DNA of 7,634 nucleotides from Pseudomonadota bacterium (GCA_021813645.1 JAKAJW010000454.1:1-7634), one strand, 5' to 3'; positions 1 to 6,490 are shown, numbered from the stretch's first letter. Translations and numbers: made by a program. The notes: a model not told the origin generated them from the letters alone.

Positions 1-168
1 GCTGGAATCGACCGGATCGTGATGTTGCTCGCCGACGAGGTGAACATCCGCGAGGTCATCATGTTCCCGATGAACCAGCGCGCCGAGGACCTGCTGATGG
101 GGGCGCCGTCGGAGCCGACCAACACCCAGCTGCGCGAGCTGGGGCTGCGGATCGTGCCCCGCGACTGA
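1..168 (+). CDS. lysS: Lysyl-tRNA synthetase, class II, C-terminal fragment (cut by window start)
   Basis: This is the last 55 codons of a class II lysyl-tRNA synthetase, which charges tRNA-Lys with lysine in the cytoplasm using ATP. The translation opens with A-GIDRIVMLLAD, which is the class II motif 3 with its invariant ATP-binding arginine. It continues through VNIREVIMFPMNQ and DLLMGAPSEPT to a TGA stop. The NIRxVIxFP segment is typical of the class II LysRS C-terminus, and the MNQ..EDLLMGAPSE extension is characteristic of alphaproteobacterial LysS as I recall the family. The shorter LysRS-like EpmA (PoxA) is a less likely alternative because of this extension. The 5' part lies outside the window. 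No terminator is visible after the stop, and the next gene begins four bases later, which suggests co-transcription. Confidence 0.9.
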   Translation, partial: AGIDRIVMLLADEVNIREVIMFPMNQRAEDLLMGAPSEPTNTQLRELGLRIVPRD

Positions 169-172
169 TCCC

Positions 173-943
173 GTGTTCGACCGCCTCCGCGATCAGGGCT
201 TCAACATTGAGACCCGCAACCACGCGGAGGCGATCCTCTCGGTCGATTTTCCGGCCGAGACGGCGGAACTGACGGCGGCGCTGGCCGACTTCCGGCTGTC
301 GCCGGCGGAATTGATCGCCAGCGGCGGCGGCGAGGCGCCCTCGACCCAGCGGCTGCGCCACCGGCTGAGCGATGCCGGCTGGCGCAAGCACAACTTCCAC
401 ATCCAGACGACGCTCGACGGTCTGCCGCTCGGCGCCGGCTCCAGCCACGAGATCGACCACATCCGGCGCAGCCCGCGCGGGGTTCTTGCGCTGGAGATCG
501 AGTGGAACAACAAGGATCCGTTCTTCGATCGCGATCTGGAGAACTTTCAGCGGCTGCATGCGCAATCGGTCATCAGCCTCGGCATCATCGTCACCCGCGG
601 CGCCTCGCTTCAGCAGGGGCTGGCCGCCACGGTGGAGGCTTTCCTGCGCGCCCACGGGCTGGAGAGCGAGGACGCGCTGCTGCCCTTCGGCATGAAGAAG
701 CGCACCGACCGCCAGCGCGAGACCCTGGCCCGGCAGCGCGCCCGCGGCGAGGATTTCGCGGCCGCATTCGCTGCGAGCTTCACCGCCGACAAGTTCGGCC
801 AGGCGACCACCCATTGGAGCAAGCTGGCGGAGCGGATCGCCCGCGGCGTGGGATCGCCCTGCCCGTTGTTGCTGATCGGGCTGCCGCTCGGCGTGCTGAC
901 CGAGCCGCCGCCGGCGCCCGAACTGCCGCCGCAACTGCTCTGA
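173..943 (+). CDS. BglII/BstYI-family type II restriction endonuclease
   Basis: The 256-residue product resembles the BglII/BstYI family of type II restriction endonucleases, which cleave unmethylated palindromic DNA in the cytoplasm. The visible core is a PD-(D/E)XK-type active site: H92-E93-I-D95 on one strand and E108-I-E110-W-N-N-K-D on the next. The two acidic clusters fit the BamHI/BglII pattern, where E-x-E or E-x-Q replaces the usual E-x-K. The DPFFDRDLENFQRLH stretch (residues 115-129) and the GIIVTRG strand (137-143) are family hallmarks as I recall them. The length is close to that of BglII (about 220 residues) with a short extension. The start is a GTG four bases after the lysS stop, with no convincing Shine-Dalgarno sequence, so translation may be coupled to lysS. 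The N-terminus FDRLRDQGFNIETRNHAEA reads as a natural start. The gene faces the MT-A70 methyltransferase gene with 11 bases between stops, which supports a restriction-modification role. The recognition sequence cannot be read from the DNA. Confidence 0.85.
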   Translation: MFDRLRDQGFNIETRNHAEAILSVDFPAETAELTAALADFRLSPAELIASGGGEAPSTQRLRHRLSDAGWRKHNFHIQTTLDGLPLGAGSSHEIDHIRRSPRGVLALEIEWNNKDPFFDRDLENFQRLHAQSVISLGIIVTRGASLQQGLAATVEAFLRAHGLESEDALLPFGMKKRTDRQRETLARQRARGEDFAAAFAASFTADKFGQATTHWSKLAERIARGVGSPCPLLLIGLPLGVLTEPPPAPELPPQLL

Positions 944-954
944 ACCCCGGCAGG

Positions 955-1611
955 CTATTCGGCGGCGAGGTCCGAGCCCGGCACGCCCGAGTTGTAGGCG
1001 TAGGTCTTCCAGTCGGGCTTGTAATCGGCATCGGCCTGATTGCCCCAGACCGTCCAGCCGCGCCGCACGCCACGGCCGAAGAGCTCCAGATAGGGCCCCC
1101 AGGAACAGGCCTCGATCAGCTCGTATTGCTCGTCCGGCTTGCGCGAATGCTCACGCTTGCGGGTGGAGAGGAAATTCACCTGCCGCCGCCCGGGCGCCAG
1201 GGTGCGGGCGTTCTTGCCGCGGGTTCCGAACAGGATGATCTCGGTCACGTTGCGGAAATAGAACCCCACCCCGCGACCGTCGGAGCCGCCGTCCTTGCGC
1301 TCCTTGTGCCAGATCAGGTTCGACTTGTATTCGAAGCCCCAGGCCGACAGCACCTGCAGCCCTTCCGGCAGCAGCGCATTCGGCACCCAGAGATAGCAAT
1401 GCGCCCGCTCCGCCAGATGCGCGGCAACCGGCAGGGCGCAAATCTCCTCCACGGTCAGCGTCGGATAGCGCGACAGCCGCTTATGCTCTGGCGCAACCTT
1501 GCCGGTGCGGTTGACGAATCGCCAAGGCGGATCGGCCAGCACGCAGCCGAACCGGTCGCCCCCGAGGAATTCCTGCAAGTCTTGTGCGGCGGATCGGGTC
1601 ATATCCAACAT
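955..1611 (-). CDS. MT-A70-family DNA adenine-N6 methyltransferase (modification enzyme)
   Basis: The 218-residue product belongs to the MT-A70/M.MunI-like family of SAM-dependent adenine-N6 methyltransferases. The catalytic motif DPPW is at residues 27-30, close to the N-terminus, followed by HCYLWVPNALL (71-81), the IWHKE strand (100-104), HSRKPDEQYELIE (155-167) and YLELFGR...GWTVWGNQ (174-192). This permuted order, with the catalytic DPPW before the SAM-binding C-terminal part, is usual for the family, and no key motif is missing. Family members methylate DNA in bacteria and RNA in eukaryotes. Here the tail-to-tail partner is a BglII-type nuclease, so the likely role is protecting host DNA at the shared site. 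The ATG at 1611 has an AGGA six bases upstream and is preferred; a second in-frame ATG is three codons downstream. The gene has its own upstream region on the minus strand, so it is expressed independently of the nuclease gene. Confidence 0.88.
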   Translation of the reverse strand: MLDMTRSAAQDLQEFLGGDRFGCVLADPPWRFVNRTGKVAPEHKRLSRYPTLTVEEICALPVAAHLAERAHCYLWVPNALLPEGLQVLSAWGFEYKSNLIWHKERKDGGSDGRGVGFYFRNVTEIILFGTRGKNARTLAPGRRQVNFLSTRKREHSRKPDEQYELIEACSWGPYLELFGRGVRRGWTVWGNQADADYKPDWKTYAYNSGVPGSDLAAE

Positions 1612-1640
1612 ATAGCGTCCTATTTTCCCCGGCGGGCAAC

Positions 1641-1673
1641 CGGAACATTAGCGGAACATCGATGAATGCGCAA
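1641..1673 (-). promoter_or_regulatory. Candidate methyltransferase promoter with tandem ATGTTCCG repeats
   Basis: Read on the minus strand, TTGCGC (1673-1668), a 17-base spacer and TAATGT (1650-1645) form a weak sigma-70-like promoter about 35 bases upstream of the methyltransferase ATG. Two exact copies of ATGTTCCG lie at 1659-1652 and 1648-1641, 11 bases apart, and the second overlaps the putative -10. That period puts both copies on the same DNA face, as expected for a tandem operator. The -35 and -10 hexamers each match the consensus at only three of six positions, so the promoter call is tentative; the repeat itself is directly visible. Confidence 0.3.
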
Positions 1674-1679
1674 TGAAGC

Positions 1680-1700
1680 CCTGGCTGGCCGCCAGCCGGG
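1680..1700. repeat. GC-rich hairpin in divergent intergenic region
   Basis: CCTGGCTGG (1680-1688) and CCAGCCGGG (1692-1700) are complementary over nine positions, with one G-U wobble, around the three-base loop CCG. It lies between the divergent methyltransferase and DUF1800 genes, so it cannot terminate either of them, and no T-tract follows on either strand. It could be a protein-binding site or a leader RNA structure for the DUF1800 operon. The rest of the 248-base gap (1612-1859) shows no recognisable gene and no clear promoter for the plus strand. Confidence 0.4.
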
Positions 1701-1859
1701 CCAGGGGCAAGCAACTTTCCGCGAGCCGCGGCCGAGGTCGTGTTTTGGCAACCGCATTCTGCTAACGCTGGTGACGGTCCTGCGCCGCTGTGGCGCCCTC
1801 GGTGAACCATGTCCGCGACGCGCGCCTTCGCCCCCGTTTCCCACTCGCGAGTCTAGCCG

Positions 1860-3227
1860 ATGCCCGCCATCCCCACCCTCGCCGCCAAGCGCTTCGGCAC
1901 CGGCCTTGCGGCCGGCCATCCCGCCCCTTCCGGCGCCGAAGATCTGTTGGCGGAACTGACGGCGCCCGACCGGCTCGCCCGCGAGTTTCCGGTGATCGGC
2001 AGCGCCGAGGTCTGGCGACAGAATGCGCAAATCCGCGATTTGAACCTGGCCGTGCGCGAGGGCTCGCTGGAGGCGCGCGACGCCCGATCGGCGCTGCGCC
2101 ACACGCTCTACCGCCAGCGCGTCGAAGGCTATGTGCGGTTGCTGCAGCGGGCCGTGGCGGCGCCAACCGGGTTTCGCGAGCGGCTGCAGATGTTCTGGGC
2201 CAATCATTTCACCGTGGTGGACAAGACCGGCCAGTTCCCGAACGGCCCGGTGGCCTTGCAGGAAGACGCGATCCGGCCGCATCTGGCCGGGCCGTTCTCG
2301 GCGATGCTGAAGGCCGTCGAAACCCATCCGGTGATGCTGGTCTATCTCGACCAGGCCTATTCCACTGGCCCGAACTCCGAGCTGGGTCGGCTCGGCAAGG
2401 GCGGGTTGAACGAGAACCTCGGCCGCGAGCTGATGGAGTTGCACACGCTCGGCGTCGGCGCGCCCTATAGCCAGACCGACGTGCGCCAGCTGTCGCGGCT
2501 TCTCACCGGACTGTCCTACCGGCCCGGCACAGGCTTCGTCTTCGACCCCAAGCGCGCCGACCAGTCGAGCGAAGCGGTGCTCGGCAAACATTACGGCGGG
2601 CTCGGCCTGGAGCGGATCGGCGCGATCCATGCCGCGCTCGACGATCTGGCGACGCGGCCGGAGACGGCGCGACATGTCTCGACCCAACTCGCCACCTATT
2701 TCGTGGCCGACAAGCCAGACCCCGACCTGATCGCCCATATGGCCGGCGCCTGGCAAAGCTCGGGCGGCCATCTGGCCGCTGTCTATGCGGCGATGCTGGA
2801 GCATCCGGCGGCCTGGGCGACCGATTTCGCCAAGGTGCGGATGCCCTTCGACTATCTCGCCGCGGCGCTGCGCAGCCTGCCCGCCGGCCCCGAGGCGCTC
2901 GGCCGGCTCGCGCCCGGGCAGGACAACCGGCTTATCGTCAATGCGCTCGCCGTCATGGGCCAGCCGATCTCCGGCCCGCCGGGGCCGAACGGCTGGCCGC
3001 AGACCGATGCAGAATGGGTCCAGCCGCAGACGCTGGCCGCGCGGATCCAATGGGCCATGACGGCGCCCGGCCAGATCGCACCGGATCTGCCTGACCCGCG
3101 CGTCTTCGTTCAGACCGCGCTGGCCGATGCCGCGTCGGCCGAGCTTGTCAAAGCCGCCGCCCAGGCCGAAACCCGGCGGGAGGGCGTCGGGCTGATCCTC
3201 GCCTCTGCCGACTTCAATCGCCGTTAG
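1860..3227 (+). CDS. DUF1800 family protein
   Basis: The 455-residue product matches the DUF1800 family (Pfam PF08811), whose biochemical function is not established. Visible signatures in order are AAKRFGTGLAAG near the N-terminus (8-18), RLQMFWANHFTV (108-119), the highly conserved LNENLGRELMELHTLGV (183-199), the YSQTDVRQLSRLLTGLSY region (203-220), RHVSTQLATYFVAD (271-284) and the terminal LILASADFNRR (445-455). The length is normal for the family. An in-frame TAG sits two codons before the ATG, which fixes the start unless an internal codon is used; the ribosome binding site is weak. No signal peptide or membrane segment is apparent. The downstream DUF1501 gene follows after 10 bases, and this pairing is widespread in Proteobacteria and Planctomycetes, so the two products probably act together. 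No function can be assigned from the sequence. Confidence 0.92.
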   Translation: MPAIPTLAAKRFGTGLAAGHPAPSGAEDLLAELTAPDRLAREFPVIGSAEVWRQNAQIRDLNLAVREGSLEARDARSALRHTLYRQRVEGYVRLLQRAVAAPTGFRERLQMFWANHFTVVDKTGQFPNGPVALQEDAIRPHLAGPFSAMLKAVETHPVMLVYLDQAYSTGPNSELGRLGKGGLNENLGRELMELHTLGVGAPYSQTDVRQLSRLLTGLSYRPGTGFVFDPKRADQSSEAVLGKHYGGLGLERIGAIHAALDDLATRPETARHVSTQLATYFVADKPDPDLIAHMAGAWQSSGGHLAAVYAAMLEHPAAWATDFAKVRMPFDYLAAALRSLPAGPEALGRLAPGQDNRLIVNALAVMGQPISGPPGPNGWPQTDAEWVQPQTLAARIQWAMTAPGQIAPDLPDPRVFVQTALADAASAELVKAAAQAETRREGVGLILASADFNRR

Positions 3228-3240
3228 GAGCCTGCCGATG
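3225..3240 (+). promoter_or_regulatory. Ribosome binding site overlapping the DUF1800 stop
   Basis: The TAG stop of the DUF1800 gene is embedded in TAGGAG, which gives an AGGAG Shine-Dalgarno sequence seven bases before the DUF1501 ATG at 3238. The arrangement supports a two-gene operon with translational coupling and fixes the DUF1501 start. Confidence 0.7.
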
Positions 3241-4455
3241 TCCGCCGCCCCGCACGCCCCGCTGTCTCGCCGGCTGTTTCTGAAAGGCTCGGCGCTGGTC
3301 GGCTGCTCGCTCGCCGCGCAGCCCTGGATGACCACGGTGACCTTCGCCGCCGCTCCGTGGGACCATCGGCTGGTCATCATCATCCTGCGCGGCGCGATGG
3401 ATGGACTCGACGTCGTGCGCCCGGTGGGCGACCCGGCCTTCGCCGCCTACCGTCCTTCGCTGATGCAGGGCGACCCGGTGCTGGGCCTGGCAGAGCGGTT
3501 CGCACTGCACCCGGCCCTGGCGCCCCTGATGCCGCTGTGGAAGGCGGGGCAACTCGGCTTCGCCCATGCCGTCTCCACCCCCTATCGCGACAAGCGCAGC
3601 CATTTCGATGGCCAGGACATCCTGGAGGCTGGCACCGGGCTCGATGTGCCAGAGCCGCAGGTGAAGGACGGCTGGCTGAACCGGATGCTGCAGGGCATCC
3701 CCGGGCTGTCGGCGGAAACCGCTTTTGCCGTCGGGCGCGACGAGATGAAGGTGCTGCTTGGCCCCGCCGCCCATTCCGAATGGGCCCCCGACACCCGGCT
3801 CACGCTGAGCGCCCAGTCGCGCCGACTGCTGGCGCGGGTCTATGCCGACGACCCGCTGTTTCACGCGGCCTCGGAACAAGCGATGGAATTGACCAGCCGG
3901 CTCGCCGCGCAGCCGGTGGAGGGGATGGCGATGATGCCCGGCCCCGCGCCGGCGGCGGATCGGGCCGACGATCAGATCGCCAGCTTCGCCGCGCAACAGC
4001 TGCGCGGCGCGACCCGGATCGCCGCCTTCTCGATCACCGGCTGGGATACCCATGCCGCGCAGCGCGCGACGCTGTCGCGCGTGCTGGGGCAGCTCGCCAG
4101 CACAATCCTGACCCTGCGGCGCGAGCTCGGCCCGGTCTGGGACCAGACCGCCGTGCTGGCGATGACCGAATTCGGTCGCACCGCGCGCGAGAACGGCACC
4201 CAGGGCACGGATCATGGCACCGGGGGGGTGCTGCTGATGGCCGGCGGCGCGATCAAGGGCGGCAAGGTCTACGGCCGCTGGCCCGGTCTCGCCGACAACG
4301 ATCTGTTCGAGCAACGCGACCTGATGCCGACGGCGGATGTGCGCAGCTACGCCGCCTGGACGATGCGCGGGCTCTACGGTCTCGACCAGGGGGTGTTGGA
4401 GCGGACCGTCTTCCCCGGCCTCGACATGGGCGCCGATCCCGGCATCCTGCTCTGA
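3238..4455 (+). CDS. DUF1501 family protein with Tat signal peptide
   Basis: The 405-residue product matches the DUF1501 family (Pfam PF07394), which is assigned to the alkaline phosphatase/sulfatase-like fold group; its substrate is unknown. The N-terminus carries a twin-arginine motif, SRRLFLKG (10-17), then a hydrophobic stretch and a possible cleavage site after FAAA near residue 39, so folded export to the periplasm is likely. Conserved blocks follow: LRGAMDGLD (50-58), SHFDGQDILEAG (121-132), GWDTH (268-272), TEFGRTARENG (310-320) and TDHGTGG (324-330). The Asp and His residues in these blocks are plausible metal ligands by analogy with the fold, which is an inference. The length is usual for the family. 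The gene is translated from an AGGAG that overlaps the DUF1800 stop. It ends 28 bases before the convergent pilin-like gene, with a GC palindrome between them. Confidence 0.92.
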   Translation: MSAAPHAPLSRRLFLKGSALVGCSLAAQPWMTTVTFAAAPWDHRLVIIILRGAMDGLDVVRPVGDPAFAAYRPSLMQGDPVLGLAERFALHPALAPLMPLWKAGQLGFAHAVSTPYRDKRSHFDGQDILEAGTGLDVPEPQVKDGWLNRMLQGIPGLSAETAFAVGRDEMKVLLGPAAHSEWAPDTRLTLSAQSRRLLARVYADDPLFHAASEQAMELTSRLAAQPVEGMAMMPGPAPAADRADDQIASFAAQQLRGATRIAAFSITGWDTHAAQRATLSRVLGQLASTILTLRRELGPVWDQTAVLAMTEFGRTARENGTQGTDHGTGGVLLMAGGAIKGGKVYGRWPGLADNDLFEQRDLMPTADVRSYAAWTMRGLYGLDQGVLERTVFPGLDMGADPGILL

Positions 4456-4460
4456 CCGAC

Positions 4461-4474
4461 GCGCCCCGGGGCGC
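4461..4474. terminator. Possible bidirectional hairpin between convergent genes
   Basis: GCGCCCCGGGGCGC is a perfect 14-base palindrome located six bases after the DUF1501 stop and nine bases past the end of the convergent pilin-like gene. It could form a five-base-pair stem with loop CCGG in either transcript. No T-tract follows on either strand, so it is at best a weak or Rho-assisted terminator. Confidence 0.3.
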
Positions 4475-4483
4475 CGCGTGGCG

Positions 4484-4702
4484 TCAGCTGCCCAGGCCTT
4501 GGCCGGCGGCCGGCAAGACGACGGGCGCCACCGCGGTGGTCTCGCCCGCGTTGGGCGAGGCGGCGTCGGGGCGCGCCAGGCCGCCGGTTGCGGTGCCGAC
4601 CGCCACGGCCAGCAAGGTGGACAGGCTGACAGCCAGCAGCACCCAGTCGAACACGGCCGCGCCGCTCTCCGCGCTGAGGAAATTTCGCCACGCCATGCGC
4701 AT
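4484..4702 (-). CDS. Small Flp-pilin-like membrane peptide
   Basis: The product of 72 residues starts MRMAWRNFLSAESGAAVFDW and continues into a hydrophobic segment (about 18-40), then a small Ala/Pro/Thr-rich tail. The pattern F-x-x-x-E-S-G-A followed by an acidic residue at position 19 and a single membrane helix resembles Flp/Tad type IVb pilins and the related 'ESGA-V-DWV' peptides common in Rhodobacterales. In true Flp pilins the prepilin peptidase cuts after the Gly (here G14) and the acidic residue five positions later is Glu; here it is Asp. The ATG at 4702 is preferred because a GCAGG lies seven bases upstream; an in-frame GTG at 4723 is an alternative that would add seven residues. 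No tad/cpa assembly genes are present in the window, so it stands alone here. A role in a pilus is possible but unproven. Confidence 0.65.
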   Translation of the reverse strand: MRMAWRNFLSAESGAAVFDWVLLAVSLSTLLAVAVGTATGGLARPDAASPNAGETTAVAPVVLPAAGQGLGS

Positions 4703-4768
4703 TTCGCAGCCTGCGTCCCACACGTACCCGGACGCTCGGCCCGCGGTGTTACTTGTTGATTTACGTCA

Positions 4769-4797
4769 GAATTACGGCAGCCGCGCCGGAGCGGCAA
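4769..4797 (-). promoter_or_regulatory. Candidate promoter of the pilin-like gene
   Basis: On the minus strand TTGCCG (4797-4792), a 17-base spacer and TAATTC (4774-4769) give a sigma-70-like arrangement about 67 bases upstream of the pilin-like ATG at 4702. It lies in the locally AT-richer divergent gap (4703-4895) shared with the acetyltransferase gene. No equally good plus-strand promoter was found in that gap. Confidence 0.3.
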
Positions 4798-4895
4798 AGG
4801 AAAACCGGGCGACATTGTTGCCAAATCCGAGAAACTGCGGTTCTGTTCGACCGTTTGCCACAGGTCGGGCAGCAAGTCGGCGGAACGGACAGCGC

Positions 4896-5615
4896 ATGAT
4901 CGAGATCCCGAAATTCGGAACACCCCTGCCGGATTTCCGGCCGCCGCCGCCGCCCGGCCCAGATCGGCTCGAAGGCCGCCACGCCCGGCTCGAACGCCTC
5001 GACGCCGAGGCCCATGCCGCCGATCTGTTCCGGGCGAATTCGGCCTCGGACGCGATCTGGGACTATCTGCCCTACGGCACCTTCGCCACCCTGGACGCCT
5101 ATCGGGGCTGGATGCGGGACATGGCCGCGCAGGCCGATCCGTTCTTCTACGCGATCCGCGACTTGGCGACCGGGCGGCTCGGAGGCGTCGCCAGCTTCCT
5201 GCGGATCGCGCCCGGCTCCGGCTCGATCGAGGTCGGCCACATCAACTTCGCCCCCGAATTGCAGCAAGGCCGCGCCGCGACCGAGGCGATGTATCTGATG
5301 ATGCGTTGGGTCTTCGAGACGGGCTATCGGCGCTACGAATGGAAATGCGACTCGCTGAACTTGCCGTCGCGCCGCGCCGCGCAACGGCTCGGCTTCTCCT
5401 ACGAAGGGGTGTTTCGCCAGGCGACCGTCTACAAGGGACGAAACCGCGACACGGCCTGGTTTGCCTGCATCGACAAGGAATGGCCGGCGCTGCGGCGGGC
5501 CTACGAGACCTGGCTCGCCCCCCAGAACTTCGATGCGCGGGGCCGGCAAATCCAGCGGCTGTCCGCGCTGACCGGGCCGATCCGCGCCAGTTCGGATCCC
5601 GCGCTCGGATCCTAG
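4896..5615 (+). CDS. GNAT family N-acetyltransferase (RimJ/RimL-like)
   Basis: The 239-residue product is a GCN5-related N-acetyltransferase of the RimJ/RimL type (COG1670), which transfers acetyl from acetyl-CoA to an amine. After a proline-rich N-terminus (PPPPPGP, 16-22) come LEGRHARLERLD (25-36), the strand IEVGHINFAPELQQGRAATE (111-130) with the degenerate acetyl-CoA pyrophosphate loop QQGRAA, YRRYEWKCDSLNLPSRRAA (144-162) and RLGFSYEGVFRQATVYKGR (164-182). The WKCDSLN..SRRAA..LGF..EG block is very characteristic of a widespread proteobacterial subfamily with no assigned substrate. The ATG at 4896 is chosen because the sequence from MIEIPKFGTPLPDF matches the usual N-terminus; the ribosome binding site is poor. 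The reading frame is open far upstream, but that part is antisense and frame-shadow of DUF1501. The gene stands alone, divergent from the pilin-like gene and convergent with the response regulator gene. Confidence 0.88.
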   Translation: MIEIPKFGTPLPDFRPPPPPGPDRLEGRHARLERLDAEAHAADLFRANSASDAIWDYLPYGTFATLDAYRGWMRDMAAQADPFFYAIRDLATGRLGGVASFLRIAPGSGSIEVGHINFAPELQQGRAATEAMYLMMRWVFETGYRRYEWKCDSLNLPSRRAAQRLGFSYEGVFRQATVYKGRNRDTAWFACIDKEWPALRRAYETWLAPQNFDARGRQIQRLSALTGPIRASSDPALGS

Positions 5616-5651
5616 CGGCCGGCTGCCGCGACCCGTTCCACGCCGCCGCGC

Positions 5652-5674
5652 CCGCCCGCCGGTCAGCCGGGCGG
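5652..5674. terminator. GC-rich inverted repeat at convergent gene ends
   Basis: CCGCCCG (5652-5658) and CGGGCGG (5668-5674) form a seven-base-pair stem around a nine-base loop. The element lies about 37 bases past the acetyltransferase stop and overlaps the response regulator stop codon (5663-5665). It may slow or end transcription from the plus strand, but no T-tract is present. Confidence 0.25.
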
Positions 5675-6490
5675 CGGCGCGGCGCCCTGCGCCGGATCGC
5701 GATCCAGCCCATTGCCCTTGGCGAGCACCGCGGCGGGATCGTAGCGCGCCGCCGTCCACAGCGGGTTGCCCTTGGCCAGCCGGTCCTGCACCAGCCGGCG
5801 CACCTGGCCGAGCGCGCGTTCGCGCGCGTCGGGCGGCACCGAAGCCGGCAGGGTTTCGCGCGCGCGCAGACTGGCCGCGGCCGCCTCTAGCTGACCGTCC
5901 TGCGCGGTGCGGGCCACCCCCGACAGGAAGCGCGACACATAATCCTGTGTCGCGTCGTCGGGATGCCCGGTCAGGATGTCTTCCGCCATTGCCAAATCGT
6001 CCCGCAGCGCGATCGGATCGGGCGCCAGGACAGGCTCGGGCTTGGCCGGCCGGGGCCCGAGTTGGAGCGCCTGCTCGGGCAGCAGGGCCAATAGGATACG
6101 CTGGAAGTCCTGCAGCCCAGGCAAGGGCTTGTCGAGAAAGCCGTCCGCCCCCGCCGCCAGCGCCACCGGCCCCGCCAGCGGGTCGCCACTCATCCCCAGG
6201 ATCGCGCTTGGCCGCGAAGGCAGGCGCGCCAGCCCGGCGATCAACTGCTCGCCCGGCCCGTCCGGCAGCCCGAGATCGACGATCAACACATCCGGCCGGT
6301 AGACCCTCAGGTGTCGATAGGCTGCGGCCAGCGAGTCCGCCCGCCGCAGCCGCGCGCCCGAGTGCTGGCACAGCAGCCGCAACGCCTCGCAGGCAAGGCG
6401 ACTGTCCTCGACGACCAGAACGGTCAGGCCAGAGAGCGGCCGTTCCAAGGTCGGCCGCATCAGCGGGGGAAAGGCCAATGCGTCTGGCAT
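5663..6490 (-). CDS. Response regulator, REC domain with unknown C-terminal region
   Basis: The 275-residue product carries a phosphoreceiver domain at about residues 21-140. The canonical residues are present: acidic pair E28-D29 in LVVEDS, phosphoacceptor D72 in LIVDLGLPDG, S101 in GMSGD, and K121 in LDKPL. It should therefore accept phosphate from a histidine kinase; none is encoded in the window. Residues 141-275 have no helix-turn-helix, GGDEF, EAL, or HisKA motif that I can recognise; they contain a predicted helical, Ala-rich stretch (AMAEDILTGHPDDATQDYVS) and a Pro-rich end. The start is placed at the ATG at 6490 because a perfect AGGAGG lies five bases upstream. An upstream in-frame ATG at 6544 has no such site, and the intervening 18 codons encode a perfect DNA palindrome, which suggests untranslated leader. 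The adjacent, divergent gene is the epimerase mce, with no obvious functional link. Confidence 0.85.
   Translation of the reverse strand: MPDALAFPPLMRPTLERPLSGLTVLVVEDSRLACEALRLLCQHSGARLRRADSLAAAYRHLRVYRPDVLIVDLGLPDGPGEQLIAGLARLPSRPSAILGMSGDPLAGPVALAAGADGFLDKPLPGLQDFQRILLALLPEQALQLGPRPAKPEPVLAPDPIALRDDLAMAEDILTGHPDDATQDYVSRFLSGVARTAQDGQLEAAAASLRARETLPASVPPDARERALGQVRRLVQDRLAKGNPLWTAARYDPAAVLAKGNGLDRDPAQGAAPPPG

Noticed and set aside
173..1611. Restriction-modification pair as a recently acquired mobile island
   Set aside because: GC content and codon use look like the flanking genes, and no integrase, transposase, terminal repeats or target duplication is visible at either end.
1666..1959. 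Possible small plus-strand gene before DUF1800
   Set aside because: Low-complexity Pro/Arg/Ser-rich translation, no ribosome binding site, and it runs out of frame into the start of DUF1800.
1620..3383. Long minus-strand open frame (587 codons) opposite DUF1800
   Set aside because: It is antisense to a clearly recognised DUF1800 gene, rich in Arg/Gly/His as expected for frame shadows in GC-rich DNA, and shows no family motif.
5594..5612. Two GGATCC sites 13 bases apart at the end of the acetyltransferase gene
   Set aside because: They attract attention because of the BglII/BamHI-like nuclease, but they lie in the coding tail, are short, and there is no evidence that the nuclease recognises this sequence.
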